Shown here one piece after another: positions 1 through 9,380 of a stretch of 64,000 nucleotides of DNA. Source of the stretch: Allocoprobacillus merdigallinarum (GTDB lineage Bacteria; Bacillota_I; Bacilli_A; Erysipelotrichales; Coprobacillaceae); NCBI GenBank assembly GCA_019117525.1, contig DWZO01000043.1:16960-80959 (forward strand), read 5' to 3'. A model generated the notes under the pieces. The model ran no database searches. It had not been told where the DNA came from and saw only the letters and a program-made list of their open reading frames with translations. The stretch's first letter is position 1. The number at the start of each line of letters is the position of its first letter. The position numbers and the translations under genes were made by a program.

Positions 1-783
1 TGGTTCCGCTCTATAGGTACAGAATCATCACCAGGTACAAAAGTTTTTGCCTTGGGTGGAAAAATTACCAATACAGGATTGGTTGAAGTCCCAATGGGAA
101 CAACGCTTCGTGAAGTGATTTATGAAATTGGTGGAGGATGTCCAAATCATAAGCGTTTTAAAGCTGTTCAGACAGGAGGGCCATCTGGAGGTTGTTTGAC
201 TGAGGACCAATTAGATACACCTATTGGTTTTGATGAACTTGTTAAATTAGGATCTATGATGGGTTCTGGTGGAATGATTGTTTTAGATGAAGATAACTGT
301 ATGGTGGATGTAGCGAGATTCTATATGGACTTTATCGTTGATGAGTCATGTGGAAAATGTACACCATGTCGTGTGGGAACAAAGCGTATGTTAGAATTGC
401 TTGAACAGATCTGTGATGGTCAGGGAACAATGGAAACATTGGATGAGCTTGAAACATTAGCGATGACTATTAAAGATACAGCTCTTTGTGGACTTGGACA
501 ATCAGCTCCTAATCCAGTTCTTTCAACCATTACACAATTTAGAGATGAATATATCGCTCATATTGTGGATAAACGCTGTCCTGCTGGAGTATGTAAGAAA
601 TTGCTTCGTTATGAAATTAATAAAGATGAATGTCGTAAATGTGGTCTTTGTGCAAGACAATGTCCTGTGGGGGCTATCAGTGGGAAGATTGGAAAAGAAG
701 CCTTTGAAATTGATCCAGAAAAATGTATTCGCTGTGGTCTATGTATGAAAGCATGTCACTTTAAAGTCATAGAAAGAAAGTAG
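1..783 (+). CDS. NADH-binding subunit of [FeFe] hydrogenase (NuoF/HydB-like), 5' truncated
   Basis: The reading frame is open from the first base and ends at TAG 781-783, so only the last 260 residues are present. The part seen holds the end of the FMN/NADH-binding fold, then an ESCGKCTPCR motif (a NuoF-type 4Fe-4S site), then two C-terminal ferredoxin clusters (CRKCGLCARQCPVG and CIRCGLCMKAC). This is the build of the beta subunit of multimeric NADH-dependent or electron-bifurcating hydrogenases, which passes electrons between NADH and the catalytic subunit. The catalytic subunit follows 8 nt downstream. The small NuoE-like subunit would be expected upstream, outside the window. Confidence 0.93.
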   Translation, partial: WFRSIGTESSPGTKVFALGGKITNTGLVEVPMGTTLREVIYEIGGGCPNHKRFKAVQTGGPSGGCLTEDQLDTPIGFDELVKLGSMMGSGGMIVLDEDNCMVDVARFYMDFIVDESCGKCTPCRVGTKRMLELLEQICDGQGTMETLDELETLAMTIKDTALCGLGQSAPNPVLSTITQFRDEYIAHIVDKRCPAGVCKKLLRYEINKDECRKCGLCARQCPVGAISGKIGKEAFEIDPEKCIRCGLCMKACHFKVIERK

Positions 784-791
784 GTGTAGAT

Positions 792-2540
792 ATGTCAAAA
801 ATAAAAATAACAATTAATAATAGAGAAGTTGAAGCTTATGAAGGACAGACAGTTCTTGAAGCTGCCAAAAATAATGGCATTCATATTCCTACTTTGTGCT
901 ATTTAAAAGATGTCACTGGAACAGGAGCCTGTCGTGTCTGTCAAGTAGAGGTAGAGGGTGCCAAGACATTATGTGCAGCCTGTGTTTATCCTGTGCGTGA
1001 TGGTATGGTCATTAAAACCAATTCGCAACGTGCCTTGGATGCCAGACGTAGAGTTGTAGAACTGATTGTATCTAATCATTCTAAAGACTGCTTATCATGT
1101 ATTCGTAATACCAATTGCGAATTACAGCGTTTGTGTCAGGAACTTGGTGTCAGAGAAGATGCATTTGCTGGTGAAAAGAGTGAACCAACATTTGATACCG
1201 TATCACCAGGTATTGTGAGAAATACATCTAAATGTGTTTTGTGTGGACGTTGTGTTGAAACATGCACGAAAGTTCAGGGATTAGGTGTTTTAGGTTATAT
1301 GAATCGTGGTTTTAAAACTAAAGTTGCGCCTATTTATGATAAAAGCTTTGATGATGTCAATTGTATGCAATGTGGACAATGTATTAATGTCTGCCCTGTT
1401 GGTGCTTTGCATGAAAAAGAAGAAATTCATTATGTCATTGAAGCCTTAAATGATCCACAAAAGCATGTTGTTGTACAAACCGCACCAGCAGTGCGTGGAG
1501 CTTTAGGTGAAGAATTTGGAATGCCAATTGGCACAAGAGTGACTGGAAAAATGGTACATGCCTTAAAATTAGTTGGATTTGATAAAGTTTATGATACGAA
1601 TTTTGGTGCAGATTTAACAATCATGGAAGAAGGATATGAATTTTTAAATCGACTACAAAATCAGGGCACTTTACCAATGATTACATCTTGTAGTCCAGGA
1701 TGGGTCAACTATGTTGAACATGAGTATCCAGATTTACTTGATCATCTTTCTACTTGTAAATCACCACACATGATGCTAGGAGCAATGGTAAAATCTGTTT
1801 ATGCTGAGGCAAAGGGAATTGACCCTCGTGATATTTATGTTGTTTCTATTATGCCTTGTGTTGCTAAAAAGGGTGAAAAACAGCGAGCTGAGAATAAAAC
1901 ATCTCCATATCAGGATGTCGATGCTGTTTTAACAACAAGAGAACTTGCGAAACTTATCAAGATGTTTGGTATTAATTTTAGAGATTTAAAAGATGATGAT
2001 TTTGATCAGGATCTTTTTGGTGAATATAGTGGTGCAGGCGTTATTTTTGGGGCCAGTGGTGGTGTTATGGAAGCTGCTTTAAGAACAGTAGCTGATATCT
2101 TAGCTCATGAAGACCTTTCCATGATTGATTATCATGCTGTTAGAGGGGTAGAAGGAGTGAAAGAATCAACGATTAAAATTGGTGAACAGACGCTAAAAGT
2201 TGCTGTTGCGCAAAGTATGGCACTTGCTAAACCACTATTAGATGATATGAGAAATGGTGTTTCTCCATATCACTTTATTGAAATTATGGGATGTCCAGGT
2301 GGCTGCATTAATGGAGGTGGACAACCATATGTCAATGCAACGATTAGAAATAGTGGATTTAATTTCAAACAGGCCAGAGCCAAAGCTTTATATGATGAAG
2401 ATATTTCATTACCTGTACGTAAATCACATAAGAATTCACAAATACAGAATTTATATAAAAACTATTTGGGTGAACCAAATAGCGAAAAGGCTCATCACTT
2501 GCTTCATACTCACTATACTAAAAAAGCAAGATTTAAATAA
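792..2540 (+). CDS. hydA: [FeFe] hydrogenase catalytic subunit
   Basis: The product (582 aa) reduces protons or oxidises H2 in the cytoplasm. Domains in order: N-terminal 2Fe-2S ferredoxin fold (C36, C47, C50, C61), a His-ligated 4Fe-4S site (H96, C100, C103, C109), two 4Fe-4S clusters (CVLCGRC near 148 and CMQCGQC near 191), then the H-cluster domain. The H-cluster motifs are TSCSPGW (298-304), MPCVAKKGE (354-362) and MGCPGGCINGGGQP (499-512). The first reads CS where monomeric clostridial enzymes have CC; I recall this form from NADH-linked multimeric enzymes but cannot check it. Eight nt behind the NADH-binding subunit, so one operon. ATG 792 follows a GTAGGTG-like ribosome site. Confidence 0.95.
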   Translation: MSKIKITINNREVEAYEGQTVLEAAKNNGIHIPTLCYLKDVTGTGACRVCQVEVEGAKTLCAACVYPVRDGMVIKTNSQRALDARRRVVELIVSNHSKDCLSCIRNTNCELQRLCQELGVREDAFAGEKSEPTFDTVSPGIVRNTSKCVLCGRCVETCTKVQGLGVLGYMNRGFKTKVAPIYDKSFDDVNCMQCGQCINVCPVGALHEKEEIHYVIEALNDPQKHVVVQTAPAVRGALGEEFGMPIGTRVTGKMVHALKLVGFDKVYDTNFGADLTIMEEGYEFLNRLQNQGTLPMITSCSPGWVNYVEHEYPDLLDHLSTCKSPHMMLGAMVKSVYAEAKGIDPRDIYVVSIMPCVAKKGEKQRAENKTSPYQDVDAVLTTRELAKLIKMFGINFRDLKDDDFDQDLFGEYSGAGVIFGASGGVMEAALRTVADILAHEDLSMIDYHAVRGVEGVKESTIKIGEQTLKVAVAQSMALAKPLLDDMRNGVSPYHFIEIMGCPGGCINGGGQPYVNATIRNSGFNFKQARAKALYDEDISLPVRKSHKNSQIQNLYKNYLGEPNSEKAHHLLHTHYTKKARFK

Positions 2541-2555
2541 TTGGTGGAGGCTTTT

Positions 2556-3434
2556 ATGAAGAAGTTAATGAATATATGTTTATGTATGATGACAAGTTTA
2601 TTGATGGTGGGATGTCATCAGGAAAGGAGTGCTGTTCATATTTTATGTCCAACTGGAGCGCCTTCACTTGCACTGGTAGGTGAATATGAAAACATTGCAA
2701 AAGATGGGAATATTCAGTTGGTTGATGGAACTGATCAGCTTATTGCTGAATTGACAAAAGCTGATAGTGAATATGACATCATTATAGCGCCTATTAATTT
2801 AGGGACACAGTTGATTGCTAAAGGACAAACAGATTATCGTTTACAGAGTGTATTGACATGGGGAAATCTTTATTATGTAGGAACATCACAAGATGCCCTC
2901 GAAAAAACAGGAGAGTTAGCTTTGTTTGGAGAAGGAGCAGTGCCTCAAAAGATTGTAGAAACAGTTGATATTCAAACACAGCTTGAACCACATTATTATT
3001 CATCAGCAACACTTGTCCAACAAAAATTATTATCAGGACAGGTGGAAGTAGGAATGCTGGCTGAACCTCTTGCCAGTGCGACTATTGCGAAAGCAAAACA
3101 ATCAGAAATGAATTTATCTGTTCTTGTTGATTTACAAAAAGAGTATGGAACACAAGGATATCCTCAGGCAGCCATGTTTGTCAAAGAAGGATATCAAAAT
3201 GATGAATTATTCCAGGCTATTCAAGATTTTACAGAAAACAATTATCCTGATTTAAAAGAAAAACTGGAAAGCATTGGTATTGATCAGTTAGGTTTGCCTA
3301 GTGTTGATATAACAGTGGCCTCTATTGAACGTCAAAATGTCCATTATGTTGAAGCACATCAATGTGAAGATGAAATCAAACAGTTCCTTGAACTCTTCAA
3401 CATCACTTATAGCTCTGATATGTTAGTATCATGA
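2556..3434 (+). CDS. ABC transporter substrate-binding lipoprotein
   Basis: The protein begins with a lipoprotein signal: KK, a hydrophobic stretch, and a VGC lipobox with the cysteine near residue 20. Its two-lobed body resembles the nitrate/sulfonate/thiamine-precursor (SsuA/ThiY-like) binding proteins; the substrate cannot be read from sequence. I start at ATG 2556 because GGTGGAGG (2543-2550) lies just upstream; an earlier in-frame TTG at 2541 has no such site. It follows the hydrogenase gene by 15 nt and overlaps the permease gene by 4 nt. Confidence 0.8.
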   Translation: MKKLMNICLCMMTSLLMVGCHQERSAVHILCPTGAPSLALVGEYENIAKDGNIQLVDGTDQLIAELTKADSEYDIIIAPINLGTQLIAKGQTDYRLQSVLTWGNLYYVGTSQDALEKTGELALFGEGAVPQKIVETVDIQTQLEPHYYSSATLVQQKLLSGQVEVGMLAEPLASATIAKAKQSEMNLSVLVDLQKEYGTQGYPQAAMFVKEGYQNDELFQAIQDFTENNYPDLKEKLESIGIDQLGLPSVDITVASIERQNVHYVEAHQCEDEIKQFLELFNITYSSDMLVS

Positions 3435-4246
3435 AAAGAAAATTAACGACAGTTTTTATTCTCCTTATTTTATGGCAGATGGCTTCCTGGATGATTCAAA
3501 AGGAAGTCATCTTGCCATTTCCTGGTGATGTTTTGATGCGTATGGGCAGTTATTTGTTTAACAAGTCATTTTATATCGCTATCTTCTATACAATGATTCG
3601 TATTCTCATCAGTTTTGTTGTGGCTATGGGGATAGGAATCACTTTAGGCATATTCAGTGGTCTTTATTCATCCTTTCGTCAGTATTTACAGCCGATAATG
3701 ACTTTACTTCAGACTATTCCACAAATTGGCTATATGCTTATATTACTGGTATGGGTTGATAGTGATTTATCTTTATTACTGATTATCTTTTTTATGTTAA
3801 TGCCGATCTTTTATTTCAATACTATGCATGGAATGATGCATATTGATAGTGATTTACAGGATATCATCACCTTGTATCATCATCCTTTGTACTATAATCT
3901 TCGTTATGCCTATTTACCATTGATTAAAGGTTATATTTTATCAGCTGTTGAGACATGTTTACCATTAAGTTTTAAAGTCGGTGTCATGGCAGAGGTTTTT
4001 GTTTCAGCCCAACATGGGATAGGCAAGCAATTATATCTGGCTAGGGTTCAAATTGATATGATTGGTATTTTTGCATGGATTTTATGGATGGTCATCATTG
4101 TTTGGATGCTGACAAAATTTTCAACACTTATTATGGGGTGGATTCAAAATAAAAAAAAAATAGCGAATGTTTATGACAATAATGTCCATACTCTTGATGA
4201 GGTGAAAATATGGATTTTAAAAATAGTCAGACAAAAGAGAATTTAA
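3431..4246 (+). CDS. ABC transporter permease (SsuC/TauC-like)
   Basis: This 271-residue protein has about six hydrophobic segments and the usual binding-protein-dependent permease region near residues 85-200. It starts at ATG 3431 inside the last codons of the binding-protein gene. No ATP-binding gene follows: the next gene is rubrerythrin, whose start lies 37 nt inside this frame. A run of ten A at 4151-4160 lies near the 3' end; one base gained or lost there would end the protein early. The last 25 or so residues after that run look unlike a permease tail and may simply be read-through into the next gene's leader. Confidence 0.8.
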   Translation: MKRKLTTVFILLILWQMASWMIQKEVILPFPGDVLMRMGSYLFNKSFYIAIFYTMIRILISFVVAMGIGITLGIFSGLYSSFRQYLQPIMTLLQTIPQIGYMLILLVWVDSDLSLLLIIFFMLMPIFYFNTMHGMMHIDSDLQDIITLYHHPLYYNLRYAYLPLIKGYILSAVETCLPLSFKVGVMAEVFVSAQHGIGKQLYLARVQIDMIGIFAWILWMVIIVWMLTKFSTLIMGWIQNKKKIANVYDNNVHTLDEVKIWILKIVRQKRI

Positions 4247-4812
4247 TGCGTGCTTTTGCAGGTGAATCACAAGCGAGAAATCGTTATACATTTGCGGGAG
4301 GATTGGCAGCCAAGAAAGGTCATCATATGTTGGCAGATGTCTTCTATTTTACAGCCAATCAGGAAAAGGAACATGCTGAAATCTTCTACAATCATTTAAA
4401 AGAGTTAACAGGTGAAACGATTGTGATTGATGGAGGATATCCTGTTGATACTTATGATGATGTCTTATCATTATTAAAGAGTGCCAGACATAATGAATAT
4501 GAAGAATATGAAGATGTCTATCAGAATTTTGGAGCGATTGCAAAAGAAGAAGGTTTTCATAAGATTGCACAGGATTTTTTCAATATTGCTGAAATTGAAA
4601 AAACACATGGTGATCGTTTTGAAAAAATGGCGACGTTGTTGGAAAATGGACAACTTTATGCATCCAAACAGCCTTGTTATTGGATGTGTCTGAATTGCGG
4701 ATTTATTTTTGAAGGAACACGTGCCCCTCAATTATGTCCAGTTTGTTCACATGATCAAGGTTATTTTATCAGATTAAAAGATGCTCCATTCACTTGTGAA
4801 ATAGAGCAGTAA
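4210..4812 (+). CDS. rbr: Rubrerythrin
   Basis: A 200-residue peroxide-reducing di-iron protein of anaerobes. The ferritin-like four-helix domain (1-145) carries the iron-binding glutamates in GESQARNRY (E19), EKEHAE (52-57) and EIEKTHGDRF (128-137). The C-terminal rubredoxin domain binds one Fe through C160, C163, C176 and C179 (CLNCG and CPVC). Length and domain order are standard. It protects oxygen-sensitive enzymes such as the hydrogenase upstream. Start ATG 4210 follows a GATGAGGTG ribosome site inside the permease gene. A strong terminator closes the unit. Confidence 0.95.
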   Translation: MDFKNSQTKENLMRAFAGESQARNRYTFAGGLAAKKGHHMLADVFYFTANQEKEHAEIFYNHLKELTGETIVIDGGYPVDTYDDVLSLLKSARHNEYEEYEDVYQNFGAIAKEEGFHKIAQDFFNIAEIEKTHGDRFEKMATLLENGQLYASKQPCYWMCLNCGFIFEGTRAPQLCPVCSHDQGYFIRLKDAPFTCEIEQ

Positions 4813-4820
4813 AGAAGAGG

Positions 4821-4848
4821 AAGAATATCTTGTTGATATTCTTTTTTT
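4821..4848 (+). terminator. Intrinsic terminator behind rubrerythrin
   Basis: A perfect 9-bp stem, AAGAATATC / GATATTCTT, with a 5-nt loop is followed by a run of T (4842-4848). Confidence 0.88.
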
Positions 4849-4932
4849 AATAGAATGATGTTAGAGCTATACTCTTATTTTTATTTAGTATATAATAAGA
4901 TTAATACTGTTTAAAAAGGAAGGGGGAACTAT

Positions 4933-6669
4933 ATGAAACTTATATTACATTATCTCAAAAGATATAAAAAGTTATTGATTTTAAATATTATATCTGTCTT
5001 TGGCTTTGCTTTGGTTGAATTAGGTTTACCAACAATCATTGCTAATATGATTGATAATGGGGTTACCAATCAAAATGTGGAATATCTTTATTCTATGTGG
5101 TTTCTAGCGATTGTGATTTCAATCATTGGGGTGGCAGGAACTATTGTTTTAGGATATTGCTGTGCGAAAATTTCAACATCTATTACAAGAGATATGCGAA
5201 ATGATATTTTTAGTCATATTCAAACATTTTCACCACATGAATTTAATCATTTTGGGATTTCATCATTAATTACACGTACAAATAATGATGCTTTTCAAAT
5301 TCAGCTGTTTGTCAATGTCATCTTGAGAACAGCTTTATTAACACCAGTTATGGTTATCATTAGTGTTTTTATGACAATGCGTACATCATTGGAACTCTCT
5401 TTGATTATTGCCGCAACATTACCAGTGATTGTTGTAGGGGTTATCGTTGTAGCCAAAATATCAGAACCAATGTCACAAAAACAGCAGTTATCATTGGATC
5501 GTTTAAATCGTATTACAAGAGAGAATTTATCAGGCTTAAAAGTCATTAGAGCTTTTAATAATGATGCTTATGAACAAGCTCGTTTTAATCAGACAAATGA
5601 TGAGTTTACAGGTTATACAAGAAAGATTTTTAAACTGATGCTTTTAACACAGCCCATCTTTTATTTTTTAATGAATTTGGTTACACTTGTTATTTTTTAT
5701 GTAGCCAGTCATATGATTGATGCTGGAACATTACAGGTTGGAAAACTCATTGCTTTTCAGGAATATCTTTTCCATGCCATGTTTTCAATGATGTTGTTTT
5801 GTAATGTGTTTGTGATGTATCCACGTGCCGCTGTTTCAGCAAAACGTATTATGAGTGTTTTATCAACGCAAAGTGATATTAAAGATCATGTTTTACAAAC
5901 ACCACAATCTTCAACATCTCAACATCACTTATCTTTTCGAAATGTGACTTTTGCTTATCCTGATGGTGAGGAAGCTGTTTTAAAAAACATCTCTTTTGAA
6001 GCCCATGAAGGAGAAACGATTGCTTTTATTGGAAGTACAGGATCTGGTAAAAGTACACTGATTAATCTGATTCCACGTTTCTATGATATCAGTAGTGGAG
6101 AGATACTTATTGATGGTATTGATATACAGGATTATCGTATTGATGATTTGAGAAATAAAATTGGTTTTATTCCTCAAAAAGCTATGTTGTTTACAGGAAC
6201 AATAGCTGAAAACTTACGTTATGGAAAGGCTGATGCAACTTTAGAAGAGTTAGAACATGCTGCTAAAGTTTCTCAAAGCTATGATTTTATTATGGAAAAA
6301 CCAAATGGTTTTGATGAAATGATTACAGAAAGTGCAACGAATGTTTCAGGAGGACAAAGACAACGTTTAAGTATTGCGAGAGCTTTAATTAGAAAACCTG
6401 AGATTTATATTTTTGATGATTCTTTTTCGGCTCTGGATTATAAAACGGATGCCATTTTACGTCATGCTTTAAAAGAAGAAACGCAACATTCTATTGTTTT
6501 CATTGTTGCTCAAAGAATTTCAACGATTAAAGATGCTGATCAGATTATTGTATTGGATGAGGGGCAAATTGTGGGGCATGGAAAACATAAGGAACTTTTA
6601 CAGACATGTCCTATTTATCATGAAATTGCTTTATCACAACTCAGTGAGGAGGAATTGAACTATGAGTAA
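4933..6669 (+). CDS. Heterodimeric ABC exporter, subunit with degenerate ATP site
   Basis: A type IV ABC exporter half-transporter (578 aa): six-helix membrane domain (about 1-310), then the nucleotide-binding domain. Walker A GSTGSGKST is near 367 and the signature VSGGQRQR near 471. The residue after Walker B is Asp (FDDSFSALD), not the catalytic Glu, and the switch His is Gln (VAQRIST). This pairs it with the next gene, which keeps Glu and His, as in TM287/288- and BmrCD-type exporters with one active site. Probably multidrug or lipid export; substrate unknown. RBS AAGGAAGGGGG. Overlaps the partner gene by 8 nt. Confidence 0.92.
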   Translation: MKLILHYLKRYKKLLILNIISVFGFALVELGLPTIIANMIDNGVTNQNVEYLYSMWFLAIVISIIGVAGTIVLGYCCAKISTSITRDMRNDIFSHIQTFSPHEFNHFGISSLITRTNNDAFQIQLFVNVILRTALLTPVMVIISVFMTMRTSLELSLIIAATLPVIVVGVIVVAKISEPMSQKQQLSLDRLNRITRENLSGLKVIRAFNNDAYEQARFNQTNDEFTGYTRKIFKLMLLTQPIFYFLMNLVTLVIFYVASHMIDAGTLQVGKLIAFQEYLFHAMFSMMLFCNVFVMYPRAAVSAKRIMSVLSTQSDIKDHVLQTPQSSTSQHHLSFRNVTFAYPDGEEAVLKNISFEAHEGETIAFIGSTGSGKSTLINLIPRFYDISSGEILIDGIDIQDYRIDDLRNKIGFIPQKAMLFTGTIAENLRYGKADATLEELEHAAKVSQSYDFIMEKPNGFDEMITESATNVSGGQRQRLSIARALIRKPEIYIFDDSFSALDYKTDAILRHALKEETQHSIVFIVAQRISTIKDADQIIVLDEGQIVGHGKHKELLQTCPIYHEIALSQLSEEELNYE

Positions 6670-8440
6670 AAAATGGCAGACATTTAAAAAATCAGTCCAA
6701 CAGATTTCTCCGTTTTTATCGCCCTATAAGTGGGGATTTATTATCGCTATATTCATGATTGTTGTGACATGTTTTGCATTATCTGTTGCACCTATGATTG
6801 AAGGAATGATGACTTCATTATTGATGGAAGATGCGATGGCTATGATGAATAATGTGCCAGGAGCACATGTTGAATTTGATCGTGTGATTCATATTATGGT
6901 GATGTTGTTTGGCATTTATTTATTAAAGACAATATCTCAGTCTATCACAATTACAGCCTTGACAAATTCTATTCAAAGAACTATGCATGATTTGCGAAAT
7001 GCCCTGCAAGAAAAGATTAGAAAATTACCTGTTAGTTATTTTGACAAACATAAATATGGTGATGTTTTAAGTCGTATTACAAATGATGTAGATACACTTT
7101 CGAATGCCTTACAACAGACACTCACGGAAATCATAAGAGGTGTATTGATGCTGATTTTAGCTATTGTCATGATGGTGCGTATACATATTGTCATGACTTG
7201 CATTGTCTTATTGATTATTCCTGTGGCATTGATCATTACCAAGATTATTGTTAAACGTTCACAAAAGAAATTTCAGGCCCAGCAGGATGCTTTAGGAAAC
7301 TTAAATGGTGCTATTACCGAAATGTATGGTGGTTATCGAGAAATTCTTTTGTTTAATAAACAACAAGATGCTATTAAAAAATTTAAAGATATCAATCAGA
7401 CACTTTATCGTAATGCATTTCAGGCCCAATTTATGTCATCAATTATTTCACCATGTATTTCTCTTGTGACATATATGGTTATTGGAACAATTGGTTTTGT
7501 TGGGAGCTTATTTGTTTTAAATGGCAGTATACTTGTAGGAGAATTGCAGGCTTTTGTCCGCTATATATGGCAGGTTAATGATCCTATATCTCAAGTCAGC
7601 AATTTATCTTCACAAATTCAATCGGCTTTTGCGGCTTTACATAGAATATCTGAAATTTTAAATGAAACTGAAGAAAAACCAGTTGAAAATCCACAGACCT
7701 TAACTCATGCAAAAGGGCATGTTCAATTTGATCATCTTTGTTTTGGATATCATGATAAAGAAGTTTTACATGATTTGAATATTGATATTCAAAGTGGACA
7801 GATGGTAGCTATCGTTGGACCAACGGGTTCAGGAAAAACAACATTGATTAGTTTGTTGTTACGTTTTTATGATGTAACTTCTGGTAGCATTCGCATTGAT
7901 GGTGTTGATATTCGACAGATTCCAAGAGAACAGTTACGTTCTATGTTTGGGATGGTTTTGCAGGATACATGGCTATTTCATGGGACTATTTATGAAAATA
8001 TACATTATGGACGTTTAGATGCCAGAAAAGATGAAGTGATTGAGGCAGCTAGACAGGCTAATGTGGATCACTTTATCAGAACATTGCCAGATGGCTATGA
8101 TATGATTGTGAATGAAGAAGCCAATAATATTTCTCAAGGAGAAAAGCAATTACTGACGATTGCCAGAGCGATGTTAAAAGATCCACAAATTATGATTTTA
8201 GATGAAGCAACATCATCGGTTGATACACGACTGGAAAAGAGATTACAGGATGCTATGCAAAATGTGATGAAAGGTCGTACAAGCTTTGTGATTGCGCATC
8301 GTTTATCCACAATTAAAAATGCTGATTTGATTTTAGTCATTAAAGATGGTTACCTTGTGGAACAGGGAAAACATGAGGAATTATTGGCTCAAAATGGGTT
8401 TTATAGTCAATTATATAATGCACAATTTGCAGAAGAATAA
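6662..8440 (+). CDS. Heterodimeric ABC exporter, catalytically competent subunit
   Basis: The partner half-transporter (592 aa). Six membrane helices are followed by a nucleotide-binding domain with Walker A GPTGSGKTT, the variant signature ISQGEKQ, the catalytic pair ILDEATSSVD and the switch IAHRLST. The SQGE signature belongs to the subunit that completes the degenerate site, which fits the pair. A loop of about 45 residues lies between helices 1 and 2 (residues 38-75). Start ATG 6662 follows GAGGAGGA at the end of the upstream gene. Confidence 0.92.
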   Translation: MSKKWQTFKKSVQQISPFLSPYKWGFIIAIFMIVVTCFALSVAPMIEGMMTSLLMEDAMAMMNNVPGAHVEFDRVIHIMVMLFGIYLLKTISQSITITALTNSIQRTMHDLRNALQEKIRKLPVSYFDKHKYGDVLSRITNDVDTLSNALQQTLTEIIRGVLMLILAIVMMVRIHIVMTCIVLLIIPVALIITKIIVKRSQKKFQAQQDALGNLNGAITEMYGGYREILLFNKQQDAIKKFKDINQTLYRNAFQAQFMSSIISPCISLVTYMVIGTIGFVGSLFVLNGSILVGELQAFVRYIWQVNDPISQVSNLSSQIQSAFAALHRISEILNETEEKPVENPQTLTHAKGHVQFDHLCFGYHDKEVLHDLNIDIQSGQMVAIVGPTGSGKTTLISLLLRFYDVTSGSIRIDGVDIRQIPREQLRSMFGMVLQDTWLFHGTIYENIHYGRLDARKDEVIEAARQANVDHFIRTLPDGYDMIVNEEANNISQGEKQLLTIARAMLKDPQIMILDEATSSVDTRLEKRLQDAMQNVMKGRTSFVIAHRLSTIKNADLILVIKDGYLVEQGKHEELLAQNGFYSQLYNAQFAEE

Positions 8441-8467
8441 GGTAGTTGTATTCAACTGCCTTTTTTT
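8440..8467 (+). terminator. Intrinsic terminator behind the first ABC exporter
   Basis: A 9-bp stem AGGTAGTTG / CAACTGCCT (one G-U pair) with loop TATT is followed by seven T. Confidence 0.88.
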
Positions 8468-8497
8468 GTGAAGAAAAATAATTTTTCATGAACTTCT

Positions 8498-8526
8498 TTT
8501 ACAAATGATAGGAAGTTGTGTATAAT
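8498..8526 (+). promoter_or_regulatory. Promoter of the DUF975-proB-proA unit
   Basis: TTTACA (8498-8503), a 17-nt spacer and TATAAT (8521-8526) lie 24 nt before the start codon, just behind a terminator. Confidence 0.75.
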
Positions 8527-8549
8527 GTTTTCAACAAGGAGATAGATTT

Positions 8550-9380
8550 ATGGATATTCATGTCATTAAACAACAATCTAATCAGTTATATCAAAAATAT
8601 AAAAAACAGGTTATTCCTGAATTTTTCTATATTGGATATGTTGGAATTTTAGCACAATATTTAAGAAGTGGTATTTTCTCTTTTTTTGTATCACTGTTTT
8701 TATGTCCAATAAGTCATGGTTATGTGAAATGTGCAATGAAACTGGTTGATGAAGAAAAGCCAGTTCTTGATTATCATGATTCATTGAATGGTATTTTCTG
8801 TTTTCCCAAAGTAGCTCCTGCATATTTAATGCGTAAAGCTATTATTGTTTTGTGTACGCTTATATGCTTTTTACCATCTTTTTTGGCAATTCATGAATTG
8901 ATACCAGAATTTTCTATTGAATGGTTTTCGTCATTGGGGAATACATTAATACAAACAGAATATTTTGTACCTCAATTTGAATATATAGCATTGATTTTAC
9001 AAAATATATTTCTAGTTGGTAATATTCTGATCTGTATTGCTGTTTATCTTTTTTTAACAGCATTATTTATGCCTGTTCCTTATATGATGGAATTAGAAGA
9101 ACTTTCATGGAGCGAATGTATGAGCTATTCAATTCAATTGATGAAAACAAGAATTTTTCAATTTGCTCATCTGTATATATTATATATTTTACGTCATGCC
9201 TGTTATTGGGTTATAACTGGTTGTATTGTTTTATGGATTGGACATTTAAATGATATTTTGATGTTGTTTTGTATTGTGACATCTTTATTTTTATATATTG
9301 AAGTTTTTAAAGGAAGATTTGAAATCGCAAAATACTTATTTTATAAGGAAATGAGGAATGAGTATCATGAGAGAGATTAA
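8550..9380 (+). CDS. DUF975-like integral membrane protein
   Basis: A 276-residue protein with about six hydrophobic segments and a soluble N-terminus. The early layout, including a SHGYV motif after the first membrane segments, matches the second copy at 50182-51057, so I place both in the DUF975 family of uncharacterised Bacillota membrane proteins. Function unknown. It is first in the proline unit and overlaps proB by 23 nt; no known link to proline synthesis. Confidence 0.65.
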   Translation: MDIHVIKQQSNQLYQKYKKQVIPEFFYIGYVGILAQYLRSGIFSFFVSLFLCPISHGYVKCAMKLVDEEKPVLDYHDSLNGIFCFPKVAPAYLMRKAIIVLCTLICFLPSFLAIHELIPEFSIEWFSSLGNTLIQTEYFVPQFEYIALILQNIFLVGNILICIAVYLFLTALFMPVPYMMELEELSWSECMSYSIQLMKTRIFQFAHLYILYILRHACYWVITGCIVLWIGHLNDILMLFCIVTSLFLYIEVFKGRFEIAKYLFYKEMRNEYHERD

